Notes under the pieces: model-generated
Told to the model about the DNA's origin: nothing
Databases searched by the model: none
What the model saw: the letters and a program-made list of their open reading frames with translations, nothing else
Part shown: positions 1 through 6,548 of the stretch, piece after piece
Position numbering within the stretch: position 1 is the stretch's first letter
How the letters are laid out: every line of letters starts with the position of its first letter
Made by a program: the position numbers and the translations under genes
DNA from: an uncultured Bacilli bacterium
GTDB lineage: Bacteria > Bacillota_I > Bacilli_A > ML615J-28 > CAG-313
Direction: 5' to 3'
DNA length: 12,718 bases
Assembly: GCA_947627685.1 (NCBI GenBank)
Contig: CANQWZ010000034.1
Location: 1 to 12,718 of the forward strand

Positions 1-156
1 CCGAAGAACGCCAATGAGATATGGTTTGGGCGCGACGGATATGTGGAAGAACTTCGGCGGGAGATTGACGAAGCAAAAGAGAAAATCGAAAACGGCGAGA
101 AGCGCGTTTATGATTCGATAAGTTCCCTGATTGACGGATTAGAGGGCAAGTCATAA
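1..156 (+). CDS. 3' end of an unidentified gene, possibly from a mobile element
   Basis: An open frame enters from the left edge and ends at TAA 154-156, giving the last 51 residues of a longer protein. The visible part contains WFGRDGYVEELRREID and then a charged Glu/Lys/Arg-rich stretch that is probably helical (EAKEKIENGEKRV), ending in DGLEGKS. I do not recognise the family. Codon use is far more G+C-rich (GGC, CGC, GCG, CTG) than in every gene from 359 onward, so this piece has a different origin from the rest of the window. A charged helical C-terminus next to repeat-bearing noncoding DNA would suit an accessory gene of an integrated element, but that is inference. An assembly join is the alternative explanation. 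Confidence 0.6.
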   Translation, partial: PKNANEIWFGRDGYVEELRREIDEAKEKIENGEKRVYDSISSLIDGLEGKS

Positions 157-200
157 GTCGTCAATGAAGGACACAAGGAAGCCAAGAACATAGAAGGTGC

Positions 201-263
201 TTGGCACACTTGAAAAGGAAGAACATCAAGATAGCCACGAGCGGCAAGTCTTTGGCACACTTG
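201..263 (+). repeat. 12-bp direct repeat TTGGCACACTTG, two copies
   Basis: TTGGCACACTTG occurs exactly at 201-212 and at 252-263, with starts 51 bp apart. The spacing is a multiple of three and both copies lie in the short open frame 197-301, so either a duplicated protein motif (GTL) or paired DNA-binding sites is possible. The first copy also forms a small inverted repeat with GCCAAG at 181-186 (CTTGGC at 200-205). Confidence 0.6.
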
Positions 264-278
264 CGATTGCACAGAAAA

Positions 279-296
279 GCCGATTTTCCAATCGGC
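279..296. other. Perfect 7-bp hairpin
   Basis: GCCGATT (279-285), a four-base TTCC loop, then AATCGGC (290-296) form a perfect stem. No T-run follows (AGTAGGGCAG), so it does not look like a simple intrinsic terminator. In foreign-looking DNA it could be a protein-binding or transfer-related site, but nothing visible proves this. Confidence 0.5.
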
Positions 297-358
297 AGTA
301 GGGCAGTCATTTGGTGAAACAAAGACATTAAAAACATTTATTTTGGATGAGGTAGAAC

Positions 359-559
359 ATGGTAAATAATCCTTATCTTTTATTAAGCATTATTAATACT
401 AAACTACGTGATTATTATGCTACTTTTTCATTATTATGTAAAGATTTAAATTATGATGAACTAGCAATAATAAACCTTTTAAAAAGTATTGGTTATGTAT
501 ATGATCAAACTAAAAATCAGTTTATAAGGGAAGAGGTTTTTTCTAATGAAAAAAATTAA
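359..559 (+). CDS. DUF4250 family small protein
   Basis: This 66-residue protein matches my recollection of the DUF4250 family, small proteins of Firmicutes with no known function. The recognisable pattern is PYLLLSIINTKLRD near the N-terminus, then LLCKDLNYD, then a short helix leading to IGYVYDQTKNQF. That order (an LRD motif, a Leu-Cys motif, and a Tyr-X-Tyr..NQF end) is the family pattern, and the length is normal. ATG 359 is preceded by GAGGT at 349-353, five bases upstream. The gene overlaps the following lipoprotein gene by 14 bp, so the two are probably co-transcribed. It is the first gene with host-like AT-rich codon use after the composition break. Any promoter would lie at or within the junction, and I could not identify one. 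Confidence 0.8.
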   Translation: MVNNPYLLLSIINTKLRDYYATFSLLCKDLNYDELAIINLLKSIGYVYDQTKNQFIREEVFSNEKN

Positions 560-1001
560 AGCAATTTCTTTAGTAATCTTATCATTAATAATGGCTTTTA
601 CATTAACATCATGTGCTCACATAAAGGATACCAATGGTAAAGATGATTATAGTCTTAATACCATTACGGATGAAGAAATAATAAATAGCACATCAAGTGT
701 TGTTTCAACTTCGATTGGTATTCAAAAAGGTGATGAATACACATATAAATTTGGAAAAATTTCAGGTGTTAAAGTTATTACAACCTTTGATTTTACGGGT
801 TACTTACTTGTTGAAACTAACCTAGAAATAACAAAAGGTAATGCCAAATTAGTGTTAGTAAATGATGGTAAAATTATTAAAACTTTTAATAATAATCAAG
901 CAGATAACTATTTTGGTCGTATAAGTGGCAAATGTTATTTAAAACTTGCGGGAGAAAGTGCCAAAGTAACTTTAACCATCGAAGCTAAACAAGGAGTTTA
1001 A
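546..1001 (+). CDS. Small putative lipoprotein, function unknown
   Basis: This is a 151-residue protein with a lipoprotein signal: a basic start (MKKIK), a hydrophobic stretch at about residues 6-19 and a lipobox LTSC with the lipidated cysteine at position 23. After cleavage it would be anchored to the outer face of the membrane. The mature part begins with a polar linker (about 24-60) and ends with a beta-rich segment of alternating hydrophobic residues (about 66-148), suggesting one small beta-sandwich domain. I do not recognise the family. The ribosome site AGAGGT (532-537) lies eight bases before ATG 546 and inside the end of the DUF4250 gene, which it overlaps in another frame. The gene ends just before a bidirectional terminator shared with yrzE. 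Confidence 0.8.
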   Translation: MKKIKAISLVILSLIMAFTLTSCAHIKDTNGKDDYSLNTITDEEIINSTSSVVSTSIGIQKGDEYTYKFGKISGVKVITTFDFTGYLLVETNLEITKGNAKLVLVNDGKIIKTFNNNQADNYFGRISGKCYLKLAGESAKVTLTIEAKQGV

Positions 1002-1005
1002 TTAG

Positions 1006-1047
1006 AAAATGAGCATTTCACTTTAAAGGTGATTTGCTCATTTTTTT
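1006..1047. terminator. Bidirectional intrinsic terminator between the lipoprotein gene and yrzE
   Basis: TGAGCA (1010-1015) pairs with TGCTCA (1035-1040), and TCAC (1018-1021) pairs with GTGA (1029-1032) inside. Seven T residues follow at 1041-1047 for the plus strand. Four A residues at 1006-1009 give a weaker U-tract for the minus strand. The TGA stop of yrzE lies inside the stem. Confidence 0.75.
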
Positions 1048-1410
1048 GCTTGTAAAGTTAACACCTAAAATTCCACCGATTGAAGATGCTAAAAGATAAA
1101 CACCATATTTAATTAAATTAGTAATGGCAAAACTTTTTTGCGCAATAACTTTAACTAAAATAATTAACAAAATTAAAATAATGGTCGAAATAAAACTAGA
1201 AATGAAACCCTTTTTTCGTTCAATTAAACCCGTAAGTAGGCCATAAATGAAAAAAATGACAGTACCAATAATAAAAGTAGTACGATAAATACTAGCAGTT
1301 GTAGCATCAATTTTTTGATTATAAAGAAGAAGCGTATAAATAAGAATAGTTATGAGAAAAATAAAGAAGGTAATTAAAAAAATAATTGCTTTTTTTAAAA
1401 GATATCGCAT
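1018..1410 (-). CDS. yrzE: TIGR04086/YrzE-family membrane protein
   Basis: This 130-residue, highly hydrophobic protein has about four membrane segments (roughly residues 8-30, 43-63, 70-92 and 99-118) and short charged loops. The size, the four-segment layout and the closing SIGGILGVNF motif fit the TIGR04086/DUF3792 family, represented by YrzE of B. subtilis. The family has no established biochemical role. Its place beside yrbG and spoVB repeats the gene neighbourhood I recall from Bacillus, which supports the name. The start ATG (1410) is preceded on the minus strand by GGTGAT (1420-1415). The stop is TGA at 1020-1018, inside the shared terminator. It is transcribed away from yrbG, with 48 bp between the two starts. 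The gene symbol rests on synteny plus topology, not an alignment. Confidence 0.75.
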   Translation of the reverse strand: MRYLLKKAIIFLITFFIFLITILIYTLLLYNQKIDATTASIYRTTFIIGTVIFFIYGLLTGLIERKKGFISSFISTIILILLIILVKVIAQKSFAITNLIKYGVYLLASSIGGILGVNFTSKKMSKSPLK

Positions 1411-1424
1411 TTATATCACCACGA

Positions 1425-1431
1425 TATTATA
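1425..1431. promoter_or_regulatory. Overlapping divergent -10 elements for yrzE and yrbG
   Basis: In the 48-bp gap between the divergent starts, TATAAT reads on the minus strand (1431-1426) and TATTAT on the plus strand (1425-1430). The two candidate -10 boxes therefore share five bases. No good -35 box is visible for either, and the yrzE leader would be only about ten bases. RNA polymerase could probably serve only one direction at a time. This is tentative. Confidence 0.35.
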
Positions 1432-1458
1432 TGCATAGGAAAGGAAAAAAAGACATAA

Positions 1459-2112
1459 ATGAAAGATATATTAATTATTTTATTTAGAACGATTTTAGGC
1501 TTTATTCTTTTAACTATTGCTATGAAAGTTATGGGTAAAAGAGATATTGGACAACTTAGCATCTTTGATTTTTTAATAGTTTTATCAGTATCTGATATTA
1601 TGATCATTGGTATTGAAAATTATAATCAAAGTGTTTGGTATTTTATTGTACCTTTAGTAGTAATCGTTTTATTACAAAAATTAGTATCTTTAATAGAATT
1701 AAGAATAACCAAAATTAGAGAAAAAATAGATGGCAAGGAAAAAATGATTATTAATAAAGGGCAAATTGTTTTAAGTAATATGGATGCCGAAAAATATAAT
1801 ATGAATGATTTATATACGCAACTAAGAGATAAAGATATTCGTTATATCGATGAAGTCGAATATGCTATTCTAGAAACTAATGGCAAATTGAGTGTTTTTA
1901 CATACGCCGAAAACAAGGAACAAATTTTTCCTTTACCTTTAATTGTCAGTGGTAAAATTGAATATGAAAATTTAAAAATGGCCGGAAAAGACAAAAAATG
2001 GTTAAAAACCGAACTCAAAAACCAAGGTTTAAGTAGTGAAAAAGAAGTATATGGAGCAACGCTTGTTAAAAATAATTTAAAGATTGTTAAATTTAAAAAA
2101 GATTTAAGCTAG
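1459..2112 (+). CDS. yrbG: DUF421/YetF-family membrane protein (YrbG-like)
   Basis: This 217-residue protein has the DUF421 (YetF/YrbG/YcaP) architecture. There are three membrane segments in the N-terminal 80 residues (about 5-22, 37-52 and 60-77) with the signature GKRDIGQLSIFDFLIVLSVSD between the first two. A soluble alpha/beta domain follows, with the family pattern NMNDLYTQLRDKDIRYIDEV and then AILETNGKLSVF. Members are linked with spores or the envelope in Bacillus, but their activity is not settled. ATG 1459 is used; the purine-rich AGGAAAGGA (1437-1445) is 13 bases upstream, longer than usual, and no better start is visible. It runs convergent with spoVB, and the two stop codons overlap in a CTAG inside a terminator loop. 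The yrbG symbol follows from its position between yrzE and spoVB. Confidence 0.85.
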   Translation: MKDILIILFRTILGFILLTIAMKVMGKRDIGQLSIFDFLIVLSVSDIMIIGIENYNQSVWYFIVPLVVIVLLQKLVSLIELRITKIREKIDGKEKMIINKGQIVLSNMDAEKYNMNDLYTQLRDKDIRYIDEVEYAILETNGKLSVFTYAENKEQIFPLPLIVSGKIEYENLKMAGKDKKWLKTELKNQGLSSEKEVYGATLVKNNLKIVKFKKDLS

Positions 2113-2132
2113 GACTTAAATCTTATTTTTTT
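2095..2132. terminator. Bidirectional terminator with both stop codons in its loop
   Basis: AAGATTTAAG (2099-2108) and CTTAAATCTT (2115-2124) form a perfect 10-bp stem around the six-base loop CTAGGA. A T-run (2126-2132) follows on the plus strand, and A residues at 2095-2098 give a U-tract on the minus strand. The yrbG stop (TAG 2110-2112) and the spoVB stop (TAG, 2111-2109 on the minus strand) share the CTAG in the loop. Confidence 0.85.
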
Positions 2133-3614
2133 AAAACTAGCAATTGTTAATAAATTTTGCCAAAAAGCAAGAATGATAACAATAATACTATTAATTAAGG
2201 TATTAACTAAAAAAGGTACCTTTAATCCTTTTAAAATAATACTTACACCAAGACCAATTATAAAAATAAGTAATACTATTAAAAGATTGCTAAACTTAAT
2301 TTTGAAATGCGTTATCTTAACCAGTTGCAAAAAATTGACTAAAAAACCTAAAAGCATGGTTAAAGTAGTAGCTAGAAGAACCGAATTTAAACCAATATGG
2401 CGAATAAAGGAGAAGATAACTAGTAAAACAAGTCTTAAAAAGTTAATAATCGTTGAGGTAATAAAGACTTTTTTAGTATAACCGCTAGCTTGTAAAATAC
2501 TAACAACTGGAATATGAAGATAGTAAAAAAGGAATAAAAAAGTTAAATATTTAATATATGCAGTACCACTTGTCGTACCATAAATAATATGCATATATTC
2601 TTTGCTAAAGAGGAAAAGATTGATTGACAAAATGAGACCTGGTATCAAGCAAAAAATTAAACTTTTACGAATATAATAGTGAATAGTGCTTGTTTTATTC
2701 AAGGCTCTAGCCTCCGATATCCTAGGTACCATCGCTGTAGAAAGAGCCATAGGTAAAAAGGAGATAAAAGTTAAAAGGGGAATAGTGTATGCATCAATAA
2801 TGGTATAATTAGTTTGAATATCATTAACATTATAACCTAAATTATTTAATATAGTTGTATATAAAATGGGCTCTAAAAAATAAGTGAAATTACCGATTAA
2901 ACGTGAAATAGTTGTAGGAACGGCCATTTCAATAATAGCTTTAGCTTCACCACTAGTATTTTCATATTTAGCAAGCGGATATTTTTTGATTTTGATAAGG
3001 CTATAAATAATCGCACATATTTCACCTAAACTTAACGCTAGTAAACAAAAAAAGGTAGCTTTAATTATTCCATAAGGAAGCATTATGTATAAGAAAGCAA
3101 GACTAAAACTAATTCTACCGATTTGTTCAACTAAATTACCCATGGAAGTTATATTTAATTTTTTTATTCCCGCAAAATAACCTTTTAACCCATCACTAAT
3201 GCCAACTAACATAATAAGGGGAGCTCCTGCTAAAAGGGGATAATATAGATCCTCATTTTTAAGAAAATAGATTGTAAGGGGCTTTAAAAAAATTAAGTAA
3301 AGTATTAACATTACACTTGATAAAATAGTCGTATATAAAAAGGCTTTATTTACAATTTTTTTAGGTGAATATTTCCTACTAACTATTGCCTCGGATACTA
3401 ATTTACTAATCGTTATATTAAGACTAAATCCCGAAATACTAATAAAAAGCATAATCGTTGGGAAAGAAAGCACATATAAACGCATACCATCTGTACCAAG
3501 CATGCGTGTTAAAGCAATTTTATTAATTAAACCTAAAAGTTTAACAATAAAATTGGTAATAATGATAATTAAAGTATTCATAAAAAAGGTATTATTAATT
3601 TTTTCTTTGTTCAT
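2109..3614 (-). CDS. spoVB: Stage V sporulation protein B-like lipid II/polysaccharide flippase
   Basis: This 501-residue polytopic membrane protein of the MOP/PST exporter superfamily has the usual SpoVB length, with many hydrophobic segments over its whole length. The N-terminal region (about residues 15-75) carries the familiar pattern: a first helix, GLINKIALTRMLGTDGMRLY, then the helix preceding FSLNITISKLVSE. In Bacillus, SpoVB acts in the membranes around the forespore and is needed for cortex peptidoglycan; it is thought to flip lipid-linked precursors. Related MurJ/Ytg-type flippases of vegetative cells look similar, so the sporulation role rests on synteny with yrzE/yrbG and on a SigE-like promoter upstream. 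ATG 3614 follows GGAG (3625-3622 on the minus strand) with a seven-base gap. It converges on yrbG with a 4-bp overlap. Confidence 0.88.
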   Translation of the reverse strand: MNKEKINNTFFMNTLIIIITNFIVKLLGLINKIALTRMLGTDGMRLYVLSFPTIMLFISISGFSLNITISKLVSEAIVSRKYSPKKIVNKAFLYTTILSSVMLILYLIFLKPLTIYFLKNEDLYYPLLAGAPLIMLVGISDGLKGYFAGIKKLNITSMGNLVEQIGRISFSLAFLYIMLPYGIIKATFFCLLALSLGEICAIIYSLIKIKKYPLAKYENTSGEAKAIIEMAVPTTISRLIGNFTYFLEPILYTTILNNLGYNVNDIQTNYTIIDAYTIPLLTFISFLPMALSTAMVPRISEARALNKTSTIHYYIRKSLIFCLIPGLILSINLFLFSKEYMHIIYGTTSGTAYIKYLTFLFLFYYLHIPVVSILQASGYTKKVFITSTIINFLRLVLLVIFSFIRHIGLNSVLLATTLTMLLGFLVNFLQLVKITHFKIKFSNLLIVLLIFIIGLGVSIILKGLKVPFLVNTLINSIIVIILAFWQNLLTIASFKKIRFKS

Positions 3615-3634
3615 AACATAACTCCATCTAGACT

Positions 3635-3663
3635 ATTGTATGATATAGCTTACTAAAATATTT
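3635..3663 (-). promoter_or_regulatory. SigE-like promoter of spoVB
   Basis: On the minus strand AAATATT (3663-3657), a 14-base spacer and CATACAAT (3642-3635) are seen. I recall the Bacillus SigE consensus as KMATATT, 14-15 bases, CATACAHT. The -10 matches at all eight positions and the -35 at six of seven. Transcription would start near 3628, just ahead of the ribosome site at 3625-3622. spoVB belongs to the SigE regulon in B. subtilis, so site and gene agree. AT-rich DNA raises the chance of coincidence. Confidence 0.6.
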
Positions 3664-3737
3664 AAAAATATTTATAACTTAGTTAATAAAAAAGCAATAA
3701 AAATATCAACAAATTTCTTTCTAATTAAACATTTTTT

Positions 3738-3746
3738 TGATATAAT
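3738..3746 (+). promoter_or_regulatory. Extended -10 promoter of the apt-relA operon
   Basis: TGATATAAT (3738-3746) is a perfect extended -10 (TG, one base, TATAAT). No strong -35 is seen at 17 bases, as is usual for extended -10 promoters. The start of transcription would be near 3753, giving a leader of about 40 bases before apt ATG 3795. It likely drives the genes to 10771. Confidence 0.7.
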
Positions 3747-3751
3747 ATATT

Positions 3752-3770
3752 GTAACAATTAAGATGTTAC
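3752..3770 (+). promoter_or_regulatory. Inverted repeat at the apt transcription start
   Basis: GTAACA (3752-3757) and TGTTAC (3765-3770) form an exact inverted repeat with a seven-base centre, directly after the -10 box. It could be an operator overlapping the start point or a small hairpin at the 5' end of the operon mRNA. It does not resemble the purine boxes or riboswitch elements I know. Confidence 0.35.
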
Positions 3771-3794
3771 TAATAAAAAAATTAGAGGTGTACT

Positions 3795-4313
3795 ATGAAC
3801 TACAAAGATTATATTGCCATTATTGAAGATTTTCCCGTTAAAGGTATATCATTTAAAGATATTACCCCTTTAATGCAAAATGGTGAGGCCTTTAAAAATG
3901 CTTGTCTTGAACTAAGTGCTTTTGCAAAAAAGGTTGGTGCTAATGTTATTGTAGGACCAGAATCGAGAGGCTTTATTTTCGGTTGCCCTGTTGCAACTAA
4001 CCTAAAAATTGGTTTTGTGCCTATTCGTAAACCAGGAAAATTGCCTCGTGAAGAAGTAAAAGTTGAATATAGCCTTGAGTATGGTGTAGGTACTTTATGC
4101 ATGCATAAAGATGGCATAAAAAAAGGTGATAAGGTTTTAATAATCGATGATTTATTAGCAACAGGTGGTACAGCGAAAGCGGCAGTTGATTTAGTTGAAA
4201 AATTAGGTGGCAAGGTTGTTGGCTGTGCTTTCTTAATTGAACTTGTAGGTCTAAAGGGACGCGAATTATTAAAAAATTATGAGGTCTTTAGCCTAATTGA
4301 TTATGAATTCTAA
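3795..4313 (+). CDS. apt: Adenine phosphoribosyltransferase
   Basis: The enzyme converts adenine and PRPP to AMP and pyrophosphate in the cytoplasm (purine salvage). The 172 residues match the normal family length of about 170. Visible landmarks are DFPVKGISFKDITPL (12-26), GPESRGF (54-60), PIRKPGKLP (77-85), the Apt-specific EYSLEYG (91-97) and the PRPP-binding motif VLIIDDLLATGGTA (114-127). ATG 3795 follows TAGAGGTG (3782-3789) with a normal gap. It is the first gene of a long operon and lies 39 bases upstream of the preferred relA start, an order (apt-relA) conserved in Firmicutes. The link fits purine nucleotide balance, since (p)ppGpp is built from GTP or GDP. Confidence 0.96.
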   Translation: MNYKDYIAIIEDFPVKGISFKDITPLMQNGEAFKNACLELSAFAKKVGANVIVGPESRGFIFGCPVATNLKIGFVPIRKPGKLPREEVKVEYSLEYGVGTLCMHKDGIKKGDKVLIIDDLLATGGTAKAAVDLVEKLGGKVVGCAFLIELVGLKGRELLKNYEVFSLIDYEF

Positions 4314-4338
4314 ATAATAAATTATTAAAAAACTGGCG

Positions 4339-4346
4339 AAAGGAGG
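4339..4346 (+). promoter_or_regulatory. Strong ribosome binding site that decides the relA start
   Basis: AAAGGAGG (4339-4346) lies three bases before ATG 4350 and six before the in-frame ATG 4353. The six-base gap is the workable one, so 4353 is the preferred start. Confidence 0.7.
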
Positions 4347-4352
4347 TTCATG

Positions 4353-6548
4353 ATGAATCAAAATAATAATAAAACCATTGAAGATGTTATCGCATCGGCT
4401 AAAACATATTTACATGAAGAAGAAAATTTATCTTTGATTCAAAAGGCTTATGAAGTTGCAAAAGAAAAGCATGAAGGTCAATTTCGTAAATCTGGTGAAC
4501 CATACATTGAGCATCCCCTTCAAGTTGCATATATTTTAACAACGCTTCATACTGGTCCTAATACAATTGCGGCAGGACTATTACATGATGTTTTGGAAGA
4601 TACCGATATGACTAAAGAAGAAATGACGCAAGAATTCAATAGTGATGTTAGTGAAATTGTTGATGGCGTTACTAAAATCAGTAAATTAAAATATATGACC
4701 AAAGAAAAAGCCCTTGCTCACAATCATGAAAAACTATTACTAGCTATGGCAAAAGATATTAGGGTTATATTAGTAAAAATTGCGGATAGACTTCATAATA
4801 TTAGAACAATCGAATTTCATGATGAAGCAAAACGCAAAAGGATTGCTCAAGAAACCTTAGAACTTTATGCCCCTCTTGCTCATAGGCTTGGTATGTACCG
4901 CATTAAAGCTGAACTTGAAGATTTAAGTTTTAAAGCCATTGAACCTGAGGAATATTATAAAATTTTAGATGATATTGCAAAGCGTAAAGCTGAACGCACT
5001 GAAGATATTGAAACCATGCAAGCTAAAATTGATGAATTGTTAAAAAAATATCAAATTGAAAATTACACGATAAAAGGACGAATTAAAAATATTTATAGTG
5101 TATATAAAAAAATCATCAATAAAAATAAAAAGTTAGAAGATATCTTTGATTTATTAGCCCTTAGAATTATTGTTAACTCGGTTGAGGAATGCTACCATGT
5201 TTTAGGAATAATTCATAGCGTATGGACGCCTTTACCAATGCGTTTTAAAGATTATATTGCTGTACCAAAAAGCAACATGTATCAGTCTTTGCATACGACA
5301 GTTGTTGGTCCTGGTGGTAAAATTTATGAAATTCAAATTAGAACATATGAAATGGATCAAGTAGCTGAAATTGGTATTGCCGCCCACTGGGCATATAAAG
5401 AAAATGCGGGCTACTCACCCGAAAAAGAACAAATTGAAATTACTAATAAACTAAAATGGTATAAAGATTTAACAACTTACGTTGAAAATGCTAATAATGA
5501 AGATCCTTTAAATAGTATTATTGAAGATATCTTTAGTGCTAATGTATACATTTTTAGCCCTAAAGGTGATGTTTATGATTTCCCAGCTGGAGCAATGCCT
5601 TTGGATTTTGCTTATCGCATTCACTCGGATATTGGCAATAAAACGGTTGGCGCAATTGTTAATGGTAAAATTGTTCCTTTAAGTTATAAATTAAAAACGG
5701 GTGATGTTATTGAAATAAAAACTAGTAAGACCTGTCTTGGACCTACTAGTTCATGGTTAAAACTTGCTAAAACATCACATGCTAGAACCAAAATTAAAGC
5801 TTTCATCAATAAAAAACAACGTGATGAAATTGTTGCTAAAGGTGAAGAAGAATTTAACAATCTTGCTAAAAACTTAGGCTATAATGTTGCAAGCTTAGAT
5901 GATAAAACAGTTGCTAGTTTATTTACTAAATATAATTATAAAAATGTTGAAGATTTGTTTTGGTGTATTGGCAAAGGTGAAATCTCAGCTATTTCGGCGA
6001 TTAATAAAATTTTAGGTTTAACTGATACTAAATTAGATGATGAGATGGCTTTAAAACAATATAGTGAAAGTAGTTCTGATCAACGCAAAAGAAGCGCAAG
6101 TAATGGCTATGGTATTATTGTTGAAGGCCTAGAAAGAGCTAAAATTAAACTTGGCAATTGTTGTCAACCGGTTTTGGGTGATGAAATTGCGGGGTATATT
6201 TCCAAAGGTAATGGTATTATCGTTCATCGTTTAAGTTGTCCTAATGTTGATAAAAATGGAAGTGAACGTTTTATTAATATTTATTGGGATAAAGAATCAC
6301 ATGGTAAAGTATTTGATACAACCCTAAAAGTAGAAGCCTTTGATCGTAAAAATTTGCTTGCTGATATGATTAATATCTTAAATTCTTGTAATGTAACAAT
6401 TGCCTCCGTAACTTCTAGTAAAAATAAAAATGGTGAATGCATTGCTAAATTTAAATTACAAGTTGCTAATCTTACTGATTTAAACAACACTATTTTAAAT
6501 TTAAATAAAATGTCGGAAATATTTCAAATAGAAAGGCTTTATAAATAA
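4353..6548 (+). CDS. relA: Bifunctional (p)ppGpp synthetase/hydrolase (Rel)
   Basis: This long RSH enzyme makes (p)ppGpp from ATP and GTP/GDP and hydrolyses it. Residues are counted from ATG 4350; subtract one for the start used here. The HD hydrolase half looks intact: H55 (YIEHP), H79-D80 with the ED pair at 83-84, and D146 in ADRLHN. The synthetase domain (about 240-350) contains LEDIFDLLALRI, the RFKD loop (298-301) typical of bifunctional enzymes rather than the EXDD form of synthetase-only RelA, and YQSLHTT (311-317). A TGS domain (about 398-458) has AYRIHSDIG, a zinc-finger-like region has CC (604-605), H626 and C630, and an ACT domain closes the protein (about 656-731). All parts are present, so ribosome-linked control is expected. 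The stop overlaps the dtd start by one base (TAATG). Confidence 0.96.
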   Translation: MNQNNNKTIEDVIASAKTYLHEEENLSLIQKAYEVAKEKHEGQFRKSGEPYIEHPLQVAYILTTLHTGPNTIAAGLLHDVLEDTDMTKEEMTQEFNSDVSEIVDGVTKISKLKYMTKEKALAHNHEKLLLAMAKDIRVILVKIADRLHNIRTIEFHDEAKRKRIAQETLELYAPLAHRLGMYRIKAELEDLSFKAIEPEEYYKILDDIAKRKAERTEDIETMQAKIDELLKKYQIENYTIKGRIKNIYSVYKKIINKNKKLEDIFDLLALRIIVNSVEECYHVLGIIHSVWTPLPMRFKDYIAVPKSNMYQSLHTTVVGPGGKIYEIQIRTYEMDQVAEIGIAAHWAYKENAGYSPEKEQIEITNKLKWYKDLTTYVENANNEDPLNSIIEDIFSANVYIFSPKGDVYDFPAGAMPLDFAYRIHSDIGNKTVGAIVNGKIVPLSYKLKTGDVIEIKTSKTCLGPTSSWLKLAKTSHARTKIKAFINKKQRDEIVAKGEEEFNNLAKNLGYNVASLDDKTVASLFTKYNYKNVEDLFWCIGKGEISAISAINKILGLTDTKLDDEMALKQYSESSSDQRKRSASNGYGIIVEGLERAKIKLGNCCQPVLGDEIAGYISKGNGIIVHRLSCPNVDKNGSERFINIYWDKESHGKVFDTTLKVEAFDRKNLLADMINILNSCNVTIASVTSSKNKNGECIAKFKLQVANLTDLNNTILNLNKMSEIFQIERLYK

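Larger units (their letters stand above)
157..358. other. Noncoding junction region with a composition shift
   Basis: No convincing gene lies here. By hand count G+C over 1-300 is about 47%, then about a third over 301-360 and about a quarter beyond. The change falls roughly at 315-330, just before AT-rich sequence leading into the DUF4250 gene. One short frame (GTG 197 to TAG 301, 34 residues, including VLGTLEKEE and VFGTLAIAQ) is open, but it has no convincing ribosome site. I saw no integrase and no duplicated attachment core. The region could be the end of an integrated element or a chimeric contig join. Confidence 0.6.

Noticed and set aside
279..296. Hairpin as an intrinsic terminator of the partial left gene
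   Set aside because: No T-run follows the stem and it lies more than 120 bases after the stop codon.
1018..1020. Possible use of TGA as tryptophan (Mollicutes code)
   Set aside because: Tryptophans throughout are TGG, TGA ends yrzE at the expected length, and no gene contains an in-frame TGA.
1416..1607. Minus-strand open frame over the yrbG start
   Set aside because: It is antisense to the clear DUF421 coding sequence and has no family resemblance.
2173..2481. Plus-strand 102-codon frame within spoVB
   Set aside because: It is antisense to spoVB, with a Lys/Ile/Thr-rich composition that simply reflects the reverse of a hydrophobic gene.
3747..3794. Purine riboswitch or PurR box in the apt leader
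   Set aside because: The leader is only about 40 bases, far too short for a purine riboswitch, and no PurR-type sequence is visible.
3809..4213. Minus-strand 134-codon frame inside apt
   Set aside because: It is the mirror of the conserved apt frame; no ribosome site and no recognisable protein.
4313..4326. AATAAT-AA-ATTATT palindrome after apt as a terminator or operator
   Set aside because: It contains only A and T, forms a weak stem without a U-tract, and is expected by chance at this composition.
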